In this document: piece by piece, positions 43,596 through 51,568 of the stretch | Layout of the letters: each line of letters begins with the position of its first letter | Position numbering within the stretch: the stretch's first letter is position 1 | NCBI RefSeq assembly: GCF_004348675.1 | Contig: NZ_SMKN01000015.1 | Coordinates: 1-64,000 of the forward strand | Direction: 5' to 3' | Length of the DNA stretch: 64,000 bases | Source of the DNA: Micromonospora sp. KC606 | GTDB taxonomy: Bacteria; Actinomycetota; Actinomycetes; Mycobacteriales; Micromonosporaceae | Translations under genes and position numbers: made by a program | Notes under the pieces: model-generated | Databases searched by the model: none | The model's input: only the letters and a program-made list of their open reading frames with translations | What the model was told of the DNA's origin: nothing

Positions 43596-44543
43596 GTGTC
43601 CGTGATCCCGCTGCCGACCGCCCGGCGCCCGGTGGCGCTCGTGGTCGCCGTCGACGCGTTCCTCGACCGGTTCCGCGACGACCCCGCCACCCGCGCCACC
43701 TACATCGAGACCCTGCGCCGACTGCGCGAAACCGCCGGCGACCCACTGCCGGTCGCCGCTCTCACCCCGGAGCTCTACGAGCAGACGATGGCCCGCTGGG
43801 ACGAGCGGGCCGCGAACACCTGGAACAAGCATCTGTCCGCGCTGACCTCGTTCGCCGCCTACTGCCGCCGCCAGGACTGGCTGAGCACCGACCCCGGCCG
43901 CCGTCTGGAGCGGCGCAAGGTCACCCGGATCCGAGACAAGGCCATCCCCCGCACGCGGCTGGAGCGGCTGTTCACCGACGACCGCAACCCGCTGCGCGAG
44001 CGGGTGCTCTGGCGGATGCTCTACGAGACCTGCGCCCGCGCCGAAGAGATCCTCGGCCTCGACGTGCCCGACCTCGACATGGAGTTCCGCCGCGCCCTGG
44101 TCACCGAGAAAGGCGGCGACCGCGCCTACGTCCACTGGGAGACCCCCACCGCCCGCCTGCTGCCCCGGCTACTGGCCGGCCGCACCGCCGGCCCGGTGTT
44201 CCTCGCCGACCGGCGCGCACCCGCCGCCGGTCGCCGCGCACCAGCCCTGCGCGACATCTGCCCCGACACCGGCCGCGGCAGGCTGTCCTACCCGCGCGCC
44301 GAGTACCTGTTCAAACAGGCATCCCAGCTCCACGACCCCCACGGCACCGGGTACACCCTGCATCAACTGCGCCACTCCGGGCTGACGCACCTCGCGGCCA
44401 AGGGCCGCAGCGCCGCCGAACTCCAGGCCAAGTCCCGCCACCAGCACCTGGCCACCCTCGGCATATACGTCCGACTCGGCGAGGAGACCTCCGCCCGCAT
44501 CACCGCCGAAAACGACGAGCACCACCGCCGGCACCGGCGCTGA
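43596..44543 (+). CDS. tnpI: Tyrosine recombinase/cointegrate resolvase (TnpI-like)
   Basis: A 315-residue tyrosine recombinase. The N-terminal SAM-like domain spans about 15-105. Catalytic residues are Arg148 (CARAEEILGL), Lys172, His256-x-x-Arg259 (HQLRHSGLTH), a His in the KSRHQH segment and Tyr291 (LGIYVRLGEE). All are present, so it should be active. GTG 43596 was chosen because similarity with the truncated second copy and the site just upstream frame it. It probably resolves cointegrates at 43468-43572. Confidence 0.88.
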   Translation: MSVIPLPTARRPVALVVAVDAFLDRFRDDPATRATYIETLRRLRETAGDPLPVAALTPELYEQTMARWDERAANTWNKHLSALTSFAAYCRRQDWLSTDPGRRLERRKVTRIRDKAIPRTRLERLFTDDRNPLRERVLWRMLYETCARAEEILGLDVPDLDMEFRRALVTEKGGDRAYVHWETPTARLLPRLLAGRTAGPVFLADRRAPAAGRRAPALRDICPDTGRGRLSYPRAEYLFKQASQLHDPHGTGYTLHQLRHSGLTHLAAKGRSAAELQAKSRHQHLATLGIYVRLGEETSARITAENDEHHRRHRR

Positions 44544-44644
44544 TCCCGCATCCCACGTACCGGGATCATGAAAAGCGGCGAAGCGCCTCCCGCGCGACCC
44601 GCCACTCTGGGGCCGGCGTCCCTGGTACCGGCCTAGATCAACTG

Positions 44645-44682
44645 CTTAGCGTTGTTTTTGGTCTGGAAACTACGGGCGGGCC
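44645..44682 (-). repeat. 38-bp terminal inverted repeat, right end of complete Tn3-family transposon (copy E)
   Basis: Begins CTTAGCGTTG and ends ACGGGCGGGCC, pairing with 38151-38188. About 100 bases separate the recombinase stop from this end. Confidence 0.92.
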
Positions 44683-44687
44683 AGAAG
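44683..44687. repeat. Target site duplication, right copy (AGAAG)
   Basis: Identical to 38146-38150, directly outside the right terminal repeat. Confidence 0.9.
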
Positions 44688-44769
44688 GCGACGACGGAGG
44701 CGCCTGCGCCGAGAAGCTTCTCCCGTCGGGTTGACGGCGGCCGCTACGCGCGCTACACATGAGGAGGAA

Positions 44770-44790
44770 GTTGAGTCCCCCAGGCTCAAC
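44770..44790 (+). promoter_or_regulatory. HAIR/HspR-type operator before hsp20
   Basis: GTTGAGT-CCCCCAG-GCTCAAC differs from the HAIR consensus (CTTGAGT, seven bases, ACTCAAG) only at the arm ends. It lies 41 bases before the hsp20 start and 88 bases outside the transposon. Confidence 0.7.
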
Positions 44791-44830
44791 CCGAAAACCT
44801 TCGGCCCGAGGAACCGAGGAGGCACGACCA

Positions 44831-45262
44831 ATGTTGATGCGTACCGACCCCTTCCGTGAGATCGACCGGATCGCCGAGCAGTTCTTCGGCACCACCAGCC
44901 GACCGGCCATGATGCACATGGACGCCTACCGCGACGGCGACCACTTCTACGCCGCGTTCGACCTGCCCGGCGTCGACCCGGACAGCATCGACTGCACGGT
45001 GGAGCGCAACGTGCTGACCGTGCGCGCCGAACGTCGCCGCCCCACCAACGAGAAGGTGGAACTGGTCGCCGCCGAACGCCCGATGGGCACCTTCACCCGG
45101 CAACTCTTCCTCGGCGACACCCTCGACACCGACCGCCTGGAAGCCGGCTACGACAACGGGGTGCTGACACTGCGCATCCCGATCGCGGAGCGGGCCAAGC
45201 CGCGCCGGGTCACCATCACCGCGGGTGGCAACAGCAACGGCCACAAGCAGCTCACGGCGTGA
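44831..45262 (+). CDS. Hsp20/alpha-crystallin family small heat-shock protein
   Basis: A 143-residue chaperone. The alpha-crystallin domain spans about 30-125: DGDHFYAAFDLPGVDPDSID, then NVLTVRAERRRPTNEKVELV and the closing GYDNGVLTLRIPIAERAKPR with the conserved G-V-L-T-L. Length and domain layout match actinobacterial Hsp18. ATG 44831 has GAGGAGG nearby upstream. A HAIR-like element suggests HspR repression and heat induction. The transposon right next door may have separated it from upstream sequences. Confidence 0.93.
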   Translation: MLMRTDPFREIDRIAEQFFGTTSRPAMMHMDAYRDGDHFYAAFDLPGVDPDSIDCTVERNVLTVRAERRRPTNEKVELVAAERPMGTFTRQLFLGDTLDTDRLEAGYDNGVLTLRIPIAERAKPRRVTITAGGNSNGHKQLTA

Positions 45263-45574
45263 CCGCCACCACGACACCGGTCACCTGACCGACACCGACC
45301 GTACGTCGGTGCAGGTGTCGATGCTGACCCGCAGCTGCTGCGGCCAGCGCTGGTGGCACATCGACACCGTATGTCCACCGGGTCATCCTCGCCGCGCACT
45401 GCCGGCTCGGCGAGGATGACCGGGACCGGCTGGCGGACGCCGGCCCCGCTGATTCCAGGCCGGGCGAGAACTCAGGCGCGCCCAGCCGACGGTGGGGTCG
45501 GGCTGCCGGCCGGCTCACGCCTCCCTGGGCGCGCCTCGTGGTGAAACACCACCGCACCTGGGAACCTTTTTCAC
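45263..45574. other. Intergenic region with a strong hairpin
   Basis: No supported gene. It contains the hairpin at 45381-45421, and GC-rich sequence without promoter-like AT patches until near 45565 (CTTTTTCACATG), directly before the recombinase start. Confidence 0.5.
45381..45421 (+). terminator. 14-bp perfect hairpin downstream of hsp20
   Basis: GGTCATCCTCGCCG (45381-45394) pairs with CGGCGAGGATGACC (45408-45421) around a 13-base loop, about 120 bases after the hsp20 stop. A long stem for a terminator; a regulatory RNA structure is possible. Confidence 0.6.
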
Positions 45575-46567
45575 ATGCGTTCCGACCTTGTCCTGCCCGC
45601 CACCGCGAGCCGGCCGGCGCTGCCGAGCGCCCCGGTCGACTTCACCGAGGCGTGGCTGCGCAACCGGCGGCTGTCGGAGCACACCCGCGACGCCTACCGG
45701 CGGGACATCGCCGGTTGGCTGGCCTGGTGCGACGGGCGGGAGCTGGACCCGCTGGCAGCCAACTTCCTCGACGTCAACGCCTACGCTCGGCAGTTGGAGT
45801 CCACCGTGGGCGCGCGGAGCGGCCGCCCGCTGACCCCGGCGACCGTCGCCCGCAAGCTGTCCGCCCTGTCCAGCTGGTACGAGTTCCTGGTCAGGCTGCG
45901 GGCGGTCGAGGCGAACCCGGTCTCCGGCGCGGACCGGCCCCGTGTCGACCGGGACCACTCGGCCACGGTGGGGCTGACCCCGGAGGAGGTGGACGCCCTG
46001 CTGGCCGCCGCCGATGCGGACACCGGCCCGACCGCCGCCCGCAACCGGGCCGCGATCGCCCTGCTGGCCGACCTGGGGCTGCGGGTCGGGGAACTGGTCT
46101 CACTCGACCTGGCCGACCTCGGGGCCGAGCGGGGGCACCGCAGCGTGCGGTTCGTCGGCAAGGGCGGCAAGCCACGCCGCCGGGCGCTCACCCCGGGCAC
46201 CGCGTACGCCCTGGACGCGTACCTGGCTGCCCGGGCCGCCGCCGCGGCAGTGCCGGTCGAGCGGCTCACCGGGCCGCTGCTGGTCACCGCGACCGGTGCG
46301 CGACTGGACCGGCACTCGGTGTTCCGGCTGGTCCGCCGGCTGGCCATGGCGGCGAGGATCCCGGCGGCGGCGAGGTTGTCGCCGCACTCACTGCGGCACG
46401 CCTTCGCCACCACCGCCCGCGCCGAGGGTGTGCCGCTGGAGGACGTGCAGGACGCGATGGGCCACGCCGACCCGCGCACCACCCGGCGGTACGACCGGGA
46501 CCGGCACAACCTCGACCGCGACCCGGCGTACGTCATCTGGGCGGCCCGCGCCCGCCGTCGCGGCTGA
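45575..46567 (+). CDS. XerC/D-like tyrosine recombinase
   Basis: A 330-residue site-specific recombinase. The core-binding domain spans about 20-115 (RLSEHTRDAYRRDIAGWLAW). The catalytic set is complete: Arg170 (LGLRVGELVSLD), Lys196 (VGKGGKPRR), His271-x-x-Arg274 (HSLRHAFATT), His297 (MGHADPRTT) and Tyr306. It is not closely related to the transposon recombinase. No element ends are visible around it, so it is either an orphan integrase or a chromosomal Xer-like enzyme. Confidence 0.9.
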   Translation: MRSDLVLPATASRPALPSAPVDFTEAWLRNRRLSEHTRDAYRRDIAGWLAWCDGRELDPLAANFLDVNAYARQLESTVGARSGRPLTPATVARKLSALSSWYEFLVRLRAVEANPVSGADRPRVDRDHSATVGLTPEEVDALLAAADADTGPTAARNRAAIALLADLGLRVGELVSLDLADLGAERGHRSVRFVGKGGKPRRRALTPGTAYALDAYLAARAAAAAVPVERLTGPLLVTATGARLDRHSVFRLVRRLAMAARIPAAARLSPHSLRHAFATTARAEGVPLEDVQDAMGHADPRTTRRYDRDRHNLDRDPAYVIWAARARRRG

Positions 46568-46797
46568 GGCGGCCGGGCACCAGCGGCGCCGGGATGATCG
46601 ACTCCTGCACCGACACCTGGCACGAGCGACAGAGTGAGGCGTCACGAACCCGACGGCGGCGAGGGCGGCTGCTCGTGATTCTTCGATACCGCCTCGGCTC
46701 AGTTGTGGGTAGGTTGAGGCGGCCCAGTGCGCGGCCACGGGGGCTTCGTCAGGTGACCGTTCCTGGGTGGCGCTGAGCGGACAGGGGAGGCCCTCGG

Positions 46798-47526
46798 ATG
46801 AAGATCGTTGCGTTGTCCTGCACGCAGAAGCGTCTCCCATCGCTGACCGACGCGCTGCTCGACGCGGCGATTACCGGCGTCGTCCGGGAGGTCAGTGACG
46901 CGGAGATCCAGCGGATTCGGTTGATCGACCATCGCATCGCGATGTGCGAAGGCGAGGACACCTGCCTTGATCCCGAGGTCGGCCGGTGCACGCTCGACGA
47001 CGACTTCGAGCATGTCGTCGATCTGGCCGAGGGTGCGCAGGCGATGCTGCTCGCCATGCCGGTGTACGCGGGAAACGTACCCGCGGTGCTGAAGATCTTC
47101 CAGGAACGCTTGAAGAGCTTCATGAACGCCGGGCAACGCCCGTTCGGCAACCTGCTGGTGGGGACGATCGTGCATTCGCGCACGATGCTGACCGAGCCTG
47201 CACTGGGATCGTTGTTCCCGTGGTACCTGCGCCTACGGAACAAGAACGTGGCGTCGGCGTGCTTCACCCAGAACGATCATCAGGACCTGACCCGCACCGC
47301 GGCGCTCGACCTGTGTGTGGCCGTTGGCCGGCAACTCGGCATGACGCTCGACGGCAGCCGGTCGCCGGCCAACGGCCGCACGGCACTGCCACTGGTTCAA
47401 TCACCGGCTCGTCCGCGGTGCGGTGACCCGGCCGCGTCCTCTCCTGGAGCGTGCGGAGATTCCGCGCGCCAGGTGCACCCGTCGCCCGCCTGTTCGCACG
47501 ACACCGTGACGTCCGGTTCCACGTAG
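46798..47526 (+). CDS. Flavodoxin/NADPH-dependent FMN reductase family protein
   Basis: A 242-residue frame; about 190 residues belong to the FMN-binding fold. KIVALSCTQKRLPSLTDALL starts the flavodoxin-like beta-alpha unit; CEGEDTCLDPEVGRCTLDDD and AMLLAMPVYAGNVPAVLKIF are typical of iron-sulfur-flavoprotein-like reductases, with several Cys. The last 45 residues run antisense into the neighbouring Cys-rich gene and lack a fold, suggesting the native stop was lost. ATG 46798. Role unknown; it may reduce flavin or quinone. Confidence 0.78.
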   Translation: MKIVALSCTQKRLPSLTDALLDAAITGVVREVSDAEIQRIRLIDHRIAMCEGEDTCLDPEVGRCTLDDDFEHVVDLAEGAQAMLLAMPVYAGNVPAVLKIFQERLKSFMNAGQRPFGNLLVGTIVHSRTMLTEPALGSLFPWYLRLRNKNVASACFTQNDHQDLTRTAALDLCVAVGRQLGMTLDGSRSPANGRTALPLVQSPARPRCGDPAASSPGACGDSARQVHPSPACSHDTVTSGST

Positions 47527-47933
47527 CGGTCGGCGATGGCGGTGTTGAGTGCCTGGCAGTACGGGCACGGTGACGAGAAGGTCAGCACGACGCCGGCGAG
47601 AGCGGCCTGTTTGCGGTACCGGAGGATCCCACAGTCGGCGTTGCGCAGGACGGTGCCCGAGGGCTGGGGCTCACTGGTCACTGCCGAGTCGTACAGCAAC
47701 AGCTGACGCTGCAGCCGGGTCATGAAGTGATCGGAGGCGGATACCCCGGCGGGCCGTTGCGCCTGCAGCAGCTCCGCGGTGATGCGAGAGTTTGCCTGGA
47801 TCCACGCCGCCAGACCTTCTTCGCCGTGCTCTCCCAGGATGAACTCCTCTGCGGCCGCCTGGGCCTCGAAGAACCGCTGGCGCCACAGGTCGACCTTCTC
47901 GGCAGGGTCGAGGGGAGACGGTTCACTGGTCAT
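47397..47933 (-). CDS. Cys-containing hypothetical protein in the Rieske/glycosyltransferase operon
   Basis: A 178-residue soluble protein: an N-terminal helical half (KVDLWRQRFFEAQAAAEEFI and LQAQRPAGVSASDHFMTRLQ), then CGILRYRKQAALAGVVLTFS with SPCPYCQALNTAIADRY and VTVSCEQAGDGCTWRAESP. The CPYC and later Cys residues suggest a metal site, as in sulfur-amino-acid or vinyl-reductase-like accessory proteins. I cannot name the family with confidence. It is the last gene of the minus-strand operon, overlapping the CMD gene by 11 bases. Confidence 0.65.
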   Translation of the reverse strand: MTSEPSPLDPAEKVDLWRQRFFEAQAAAEEFILGEHGEEGLAAWIQANSRITAELLQAQRPAGVSASDHFMTRLQRQLLLYDSAVTSEPQPSGTVLRNADCGILRYRKQAALAGVVLTFSSPCPYCQALNTAIADRYVEPDVTVSCEQAGDGCTWRAESPHAPGEDAAGSPHRGRAGD

Positions 47934-48315
47934 GGTCCGCCTCCCCTCCGGTGGCGCCGTCCAGCTCGGCGAAGACCTCCTGGGCGACGCGCAGCCCGTT
48001 GTTGGCGACCGGCCAGCCGCCGTAGTAGGCGAGCTGAATGATGACTTCGACGATCTTCTCTCGCGGCATCCCGAGGTGCAGGGCGGCACCGATGTGGCCG
48101 CGCAACTCCCAATCGGTCCGCGCCAGCGTGACCGCGGTCAGCGCGACCAGTTCGCGCTCCTCGACACTCAGGTGCGGGCGGGTCCAGATCTCACCGAACA
48201 AGTGGTCGACAGTGATCTGCAGGAACTCCGGGTAGGAACCCGGGCGCGGTGCGCGGCCGAAGACCTGCTGGAACATGGCCTCACCCCGCTCATGTCGGGC
48301 AGACGGCTGATTCAT
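47923..48315 (-). CDS. Carboxymuconolactone decarboxylase (CMD) family protein
   Basis: A 130-residue CMD-like protein: YPEFLQITVDHLFGEIWTRP, then LSVEERELVALTAVTLARTD and HIGAALHLGMPREKIVEVII with AYYGGWPVANNGLRVAQEVF. The pattern resembles gamma-carboxymuconolactone decarboxylase (PcaC), without the Cys-x-x-Cys of AhpD peroxidases. Placed downstream of a ring-hydroxylating dioxygenase, a step on an oxidised ring or lactone is plausible. Confidence 0.85.
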   Translation of the reverse strand: MNQPSARHERGEAMFQQVFGRAPRPGSYPEFLQITVDHLFGEIWTRPHLSVEERELVALTAVTLARTDWELRGHIGAALHLGMPREKIVEVIIQLAYYGGWPVANNGLRVAQEVFAELDGATGGEADHDQ

Positions 48316-48318
48316 CGA

Positions 48319-48473
48319 TCAACTCCTTCGTGTTGGCCGAACAGGTGTCAACGTCCACGACGCCACGAAGGCGACGACCAGCAGCGCGGCGCCGCTGCCG
48401 AAGGCGGCCGGAACACCCACCCGCTCGGCGACGAGCCCAACGACGACCGGTCCGACCACGGCGTCGACATGAC
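48319..48473 (-). pseudogene. MFS transporter C-terminal remnant
   Basis: The frame VDAVVGPVVVGLVAERVGVP, AAFGSGAALLVVAFVASWTL ends at a TGA (48319-48321) and matches the last two helices of an MFS permease. The front is missing. It sits between the CMD and dioxygenase genes, so an exporter was once part of this operon. Confidence 0.55.
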
Positions 48474-48576
48474 GCAGCCGCCAACGACACTGAGGACGCA
48501 GACCTCGCGAGGGAGACTCGGCGGGGCGGCGGCAACGGGTGCGACGCTGCCAGGGCCGGCCGCCGTCACTGTCCGG

Positions 48577-49089
48577 TCACAGGATGATGCTGAGTTTCCC
48601 GTGCTCGTACAACGTCTCGTGGTCGAGCACCACGACCCGTCTCCGGACCCGGAACGACTCACCCTCGACGACGAGCTCGAACCGGCATTTTCCGACGTAG
48701 GCGTCAGAGCGCCCGTGCCCGAACCGGTACACGATGACATTCGCCGCCACCTCGAGGTGCGTGCCCAGATCGGTCAGGATCTCCACGTTGCTGATCATCC
48801 GATTCGTCCGCGACCGAGGGTTCTCGCACCACACCTCACCGTTGAGGAGTTGTTCGATCCGCTGGCGTAGCCGGGCAGCATCGTCGTCGATGAGCCCGAG
48901 CGCGTCGGCCGTCTCGCCGCGGACGTCGGTGGCCGGCACCGAGTAGCGGATGTCGTCGGTCAGCATCTCGTCGTACCACTCGAGCAGGCGCCACTCGTCG
49001 AGCAGCCGCGCCTCACGGAAAAGAAACTGGCTCACCCTGTGCCACAACCGCACCTGGGCCGCTTCGTCGACCGTCAGCTCGGTGGTCAT
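48577..49089 (-). CDS. Ring-hydroxylating dioxygenase, beta subunit
   Basis: A 170-residue cystatin-like-fold beta subunit: FLFREARLLDEWRLLEWYDE and MLTDDIRYSVPATDVRG, then SRTNRMISNVEILTDLGTHL with FRVRRRVVVLDHETLYEHGK, the family C-terminus. It supports the alpha hexamer structurally. The ATG overlaps the stop of the alpha-subunit gene (ATGA), so the two are translationally coupled. No ferredoxin or reductase gene is present nearby. Confidence 0.9.
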   Translation of the reverse strand: MTTELTVDEAAQVRLWHRVSQFLFREARLLDEWRLLEWYDEMLTDDIRYSVPATDVRGETADALGLIDDDAARLRQRIEQLLNGEVWCENPRSRTNRMISNVEILTDLGTHLEVAANVIVYRFGHGRSDAYVGKCRFELVVEGESFRVRRRVVVLDHETLYEHGKLSIIL

Positions 49090-50405
49090 CGTGGTCCTGC
49101 CCCTTGCATCTCGGCCCGGTGAGCGGCCTCGAGGTGACCGTCGTCGCCGTGCATCAGCCGGTCCCACTGCCGCCAGAACTCGCGGGCGGGAAGTTCGTCG
49201 GTCGTCTCCGGGATCTCCTTGTTCATACCGCGTGACAGATCCGAGTAGCGGACCGTGCGGTTGAGATAACCCCGCTGGCACGACTCGACGATCTCGATGT
49301 CGTCGGGAGTGGCGAAGCCGGCGGGACCGAGGAACGTCAGGTAGTGGCTCTTGCGGAGCTTACGGATGTCGGGATCCTCGTCCTTGGGGGCCAGGGCGAC
49401 CGAGGTGATGGCCAAGTGGCCGGCGCCGACCGGGTCGATCTTGCGTATCGTGATCGCGATCGCGTCGATGATCATCAAGTTGGGGAAGACCATCAGCGCA
49501 CGATTGGTGCCGGTGATCCGTTCGGCGCGTTCGGCGCCGAATCGGTCGACGAACCGTGCGGCCGTCGCCTCGATCCGCGGCCGGACCTCGGCGCCGAACA
49601 TCGGCGTCCAGTAGGCGAGCGGTCGGGCTGCCGCCGGTGGCAGCTCGTTGGCTCCATGCCCCAGTCCGAGGGCGCGGCCGAAGCCGCCTCGTCGTCGTGG
49701 TGGCGCCGACCCCAGCGACTCCATGTAGCTGACGTAACGCTTGTGCAGGGCTCGGAAGTGGTAGATGTCGACGCTGTTCTCCATCATGAGCTTCCAGTTG
49801 GCCCGAGCCCCGTGGAGCTGCGCACCTTGGATCACCTCCATCCCGACCTCGGACTGGTCGTCGATCAGATCGAGGTACTCCGCCGCACCCGCCAGGTACT
49901 CGGTCAAGGTGCGCGGCTGCTCCGGATCGAAGGTGACGAACACGAAACCGCGGTAACTGTCACTACGGTGCTGCGCCAGGCCGAAGTCCGCCTTCCGAAA
50001 GCCTGGCCCGTACCCGTCCGGGATCGGGACCCCGACGAGATCGCCCTGGGTGGAGAACGTCCAGTCGTGATACGGGCACCGAAACGATCTGGCCTGCCCG
50101 GCCGACTGCGAGCAGATCAGAGCCCCGCGGTGGGTGCAGCTGTTCGCGAACACCCGGATCACCCCGTCGGACCCGCGTGCCATGACCACCGGGCGCCCGC
50201 CGACGTCACGTGCCACGTAGGAGCCCCACCCGGGCACCTCCGATTCGTGCCCGACGTACAACCAGCAGCGATCGAAGATCCTGGTCATCTCCCGTGCGGC
50301 CAGGTCGTCGTCGGTGTAGGCGCGGCGATCCACCCGGAACGAGAGGCGCTCAGGATCATCGACCACGATCGGGTCACCCACCGGCCGCTGCAGTTCGATC
50401 GTCAC
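49086..50405 (-). CDS. Ring-hydroxylating dioxygenase, alpha subunit (Rieske)
   Basis: A 439-residue Rieske non-haem iron oxygenase. The [2Fe-2S] ligands are Cys90-x-His92 and Cys110-x-x-His113, exactly C-x-H-x17-C-x2-H. The mononuclear iron site is Asp213-x2-His216-x4-His221 in NSVDIYHFRALHKRY. It should hydroxylate an aromatic or other cyclic substrate with electrons from an external ferredoxin. GTG 50405 overlaps the glycosyltransferase stop. Whether catabolic or tailoring is unknown. Confidence 0.93.
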   Translation of the reverse strand: MTIELQRPVGDPIVVDDPERLSFRVDRRAYTDDDLAAREMTRIFDRCWLYVGHESEVPGWGSYVARDVGGRPVVMARGSDGVIRVFANSCTHRGALICSQSAGQARSFRCPYHDWTFSTQGDLVGVPIPDGYGPGFRKADFGLAQHRSDSYRGFVFVTFDPEQPRTLTEYLAGAAEYLDLIDDQSEVGMEVIQGAQLHGARANWKLMMENSVDIYHFRALHKRYVSYMESLGSAPPRRRGGFGRALGLGHGANELPPAAARPLAYWTPMFGAEVRPRIEATAARFVDRFGAERAERITGTNRALMVFPNLMIIDAIAITIRKIDPVGAGHLAITSVALAPKDEDPDIRKLRKSHYLTFLGPAGFATPDDIEIVESCQRGYLNRTVRYSDLSRGMNKEIPETTDELPAREFWRQWDRLMHGDDGHLEAAHRAEMQGAGPR

Positions 50406-51568
50406 TGCTCCCCCTTTCGCTGTAGCGTCTCGACCGTGCTGATGACCAGCTCGGCCGTGCGGACGGCAGAATCGCCGCACTCCGGCTGCGCAGCGCGCAG
50501 CCGGGCCCGGTAGTCCCGGGCGGGATCGAGCAGATCGGTGACGGCGTCAGCGACCGCCTGCTCGGTGACGCCGGCCGGCTCCAACGCCGTCCCGAAGCCC
50601 GCGCTTCCCACGAAGTACGCCTGGATAGGCTGATCCACAGCCAGCGGGATCACCAGCATCGGTGTCGCCGCCCGGATCGACTCCGCCACGGAGTTGTACC
50701 CGCCATGGGTGATGAACGCGTCGGCGCGCTCGAGCACCTCACGTTGCGGCAGATACGGGGCGGTGAGCACTTCGTCGGGCAGCGCGAGCTCCTCGGCGAG
50801 ATCTCCTACCGCAGCGATCACCTGTGCACCGGTCGCCGCCGCCCCGGTGATCACCGTGCGCAGCAGGTCCGGCCGCCGGTAGAAGATCGTGCCGAAGGAG
50901 ACGTACACCACCGGGCGGTCCGGGTCGATCCGATCCAGGCCCGAGAAGGCGACCTCGTCGCCGCGGGTCCCCGCCGCACCCGGCAACCCGACCAGCTGCA
51001 CACCGTCGTCGGTGACCGCGTCGTCCCCGACGAGAGCCGGAATCGTCGGCATCACATTGAGAATCGGCGAACGCGCCGAATGAGTCCGGCTCGACCACAA
51101 CACCCCGTGTTTGGTCAGATAGTCGCCGACCTGCTCGTCGTACGGCCAGCGACCTCGTCGATGCTCGCGTGGGCATACTCCACCCAGGTTGGCCCAGATC
51201 ATCCCGAACGGCACGCCGGAGGCGTGTGCGCCGACCATGGCCGACGCCGTGACCGGCAGCGAATCGACGAGCACGAAGTCCGGCGCCGTCGCACGGAGCG
51301 CGTCAGCTGTCTGGTCTGCCACCGGCGACGACTGGAGCATCGGGCCGATCTTCGCCGGGTCGCCGCTCCACGGCGCCATCTCGACCTGCCCGATCGCGTG
51401 GACCTGCACCTTGCCCAAGGCCTGGCGGCGCTGCTCGTCGAGCGCGCCACCGTCCGCGGACAACAGCAGCAACGCAACCTCACTGCCGGCAGTTTGGAGC
51501 GCATTGACCACCGGAACATACGGGTTCAGGTGACCATGTTGAGTCGTGGTGAGGAGGGCGACGCGCAT
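50402..51568 (-). CDS. GT1 family (macrolide-type) glycosyltransferase
   Basis: A 388-residue UGT-like enzyme. The N-terminal acceptor domain begins MRVALLTTTQHGHLNPYVPV. The donor domain has PVVYVSFGTIFYRRPDLLRT and the nucleotide-sugar motif LPQREVLERADAFITHGGYN, SVAESIRAATPMLVIPLAVD, typical of MGT enzymes. It glycosylates a lipophilic acceptor such as a macrolide, flavonoid or polyketide. First gene of the minus-strand operon; its stop overlaps the Rieske alpha start. It may inactivate or decorate the same compound that the oxygenase modifies. Confidence 0.9.
   Translation of the reverse strand: MRVALLTTTQHGHLNPYVPVVNALQTAGSEVALLLLSADGGALDEQRRQALGKVQVHAIGQVEMAPWSGDPAKIGPMLQSSPVADQTADALRATAPDFVLVDSLPVTASAMVGAHASGVPFGMIWANLGGVCPREHRRGRWPYDEQVGDYLTKHGVLWSSRTHSARSPILNVMPTIPALVGDDAVTDDGVQLVGLPGAAGTRGDEVAFSGLDRIDPDRPVVYVSFGTIFYRRPDLLRTVITGAAATGAQVIAAVGDLAEELALPDEVLTAPYLPQREVLERADAFITHGGYNSVAESIRAATPMLVIPLAVDQPIQAYFVGSAGFGTALEPAGVTEQAVADAVTDLLDPARDYRARLRAAQPECGDSAVRTAELVISTVETLQRKGEQ

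Larger units (their letters stand above)
38151..44682 (+). mobile_element. Complete Tn3-family transposon, 6,532 bp, with tnpA, tnpI and passengers
   Basis: 38-bp inverted ends, perfect 5-bp target duplication (AGAAG), an intact tnpA at the left end, an intact tyrosine recombinase near the right end and an internal core recombination site. Passengers between them are a SAM methyltransferase and an ArsR/SRPBCC pair. Use of a tyrosine recombinase rather than a serine resolvase recalls Tn4430-type elements. All parts look functional, so it may be mobile. Confidence 0.92.

Noticed and set aside
45575-46567. XerC-like gene as integrase of an element with att sites nearby
   Set aside because: No direct repeats, tRNA gene or element genes were found around it, so it is listed only as a recombinase.
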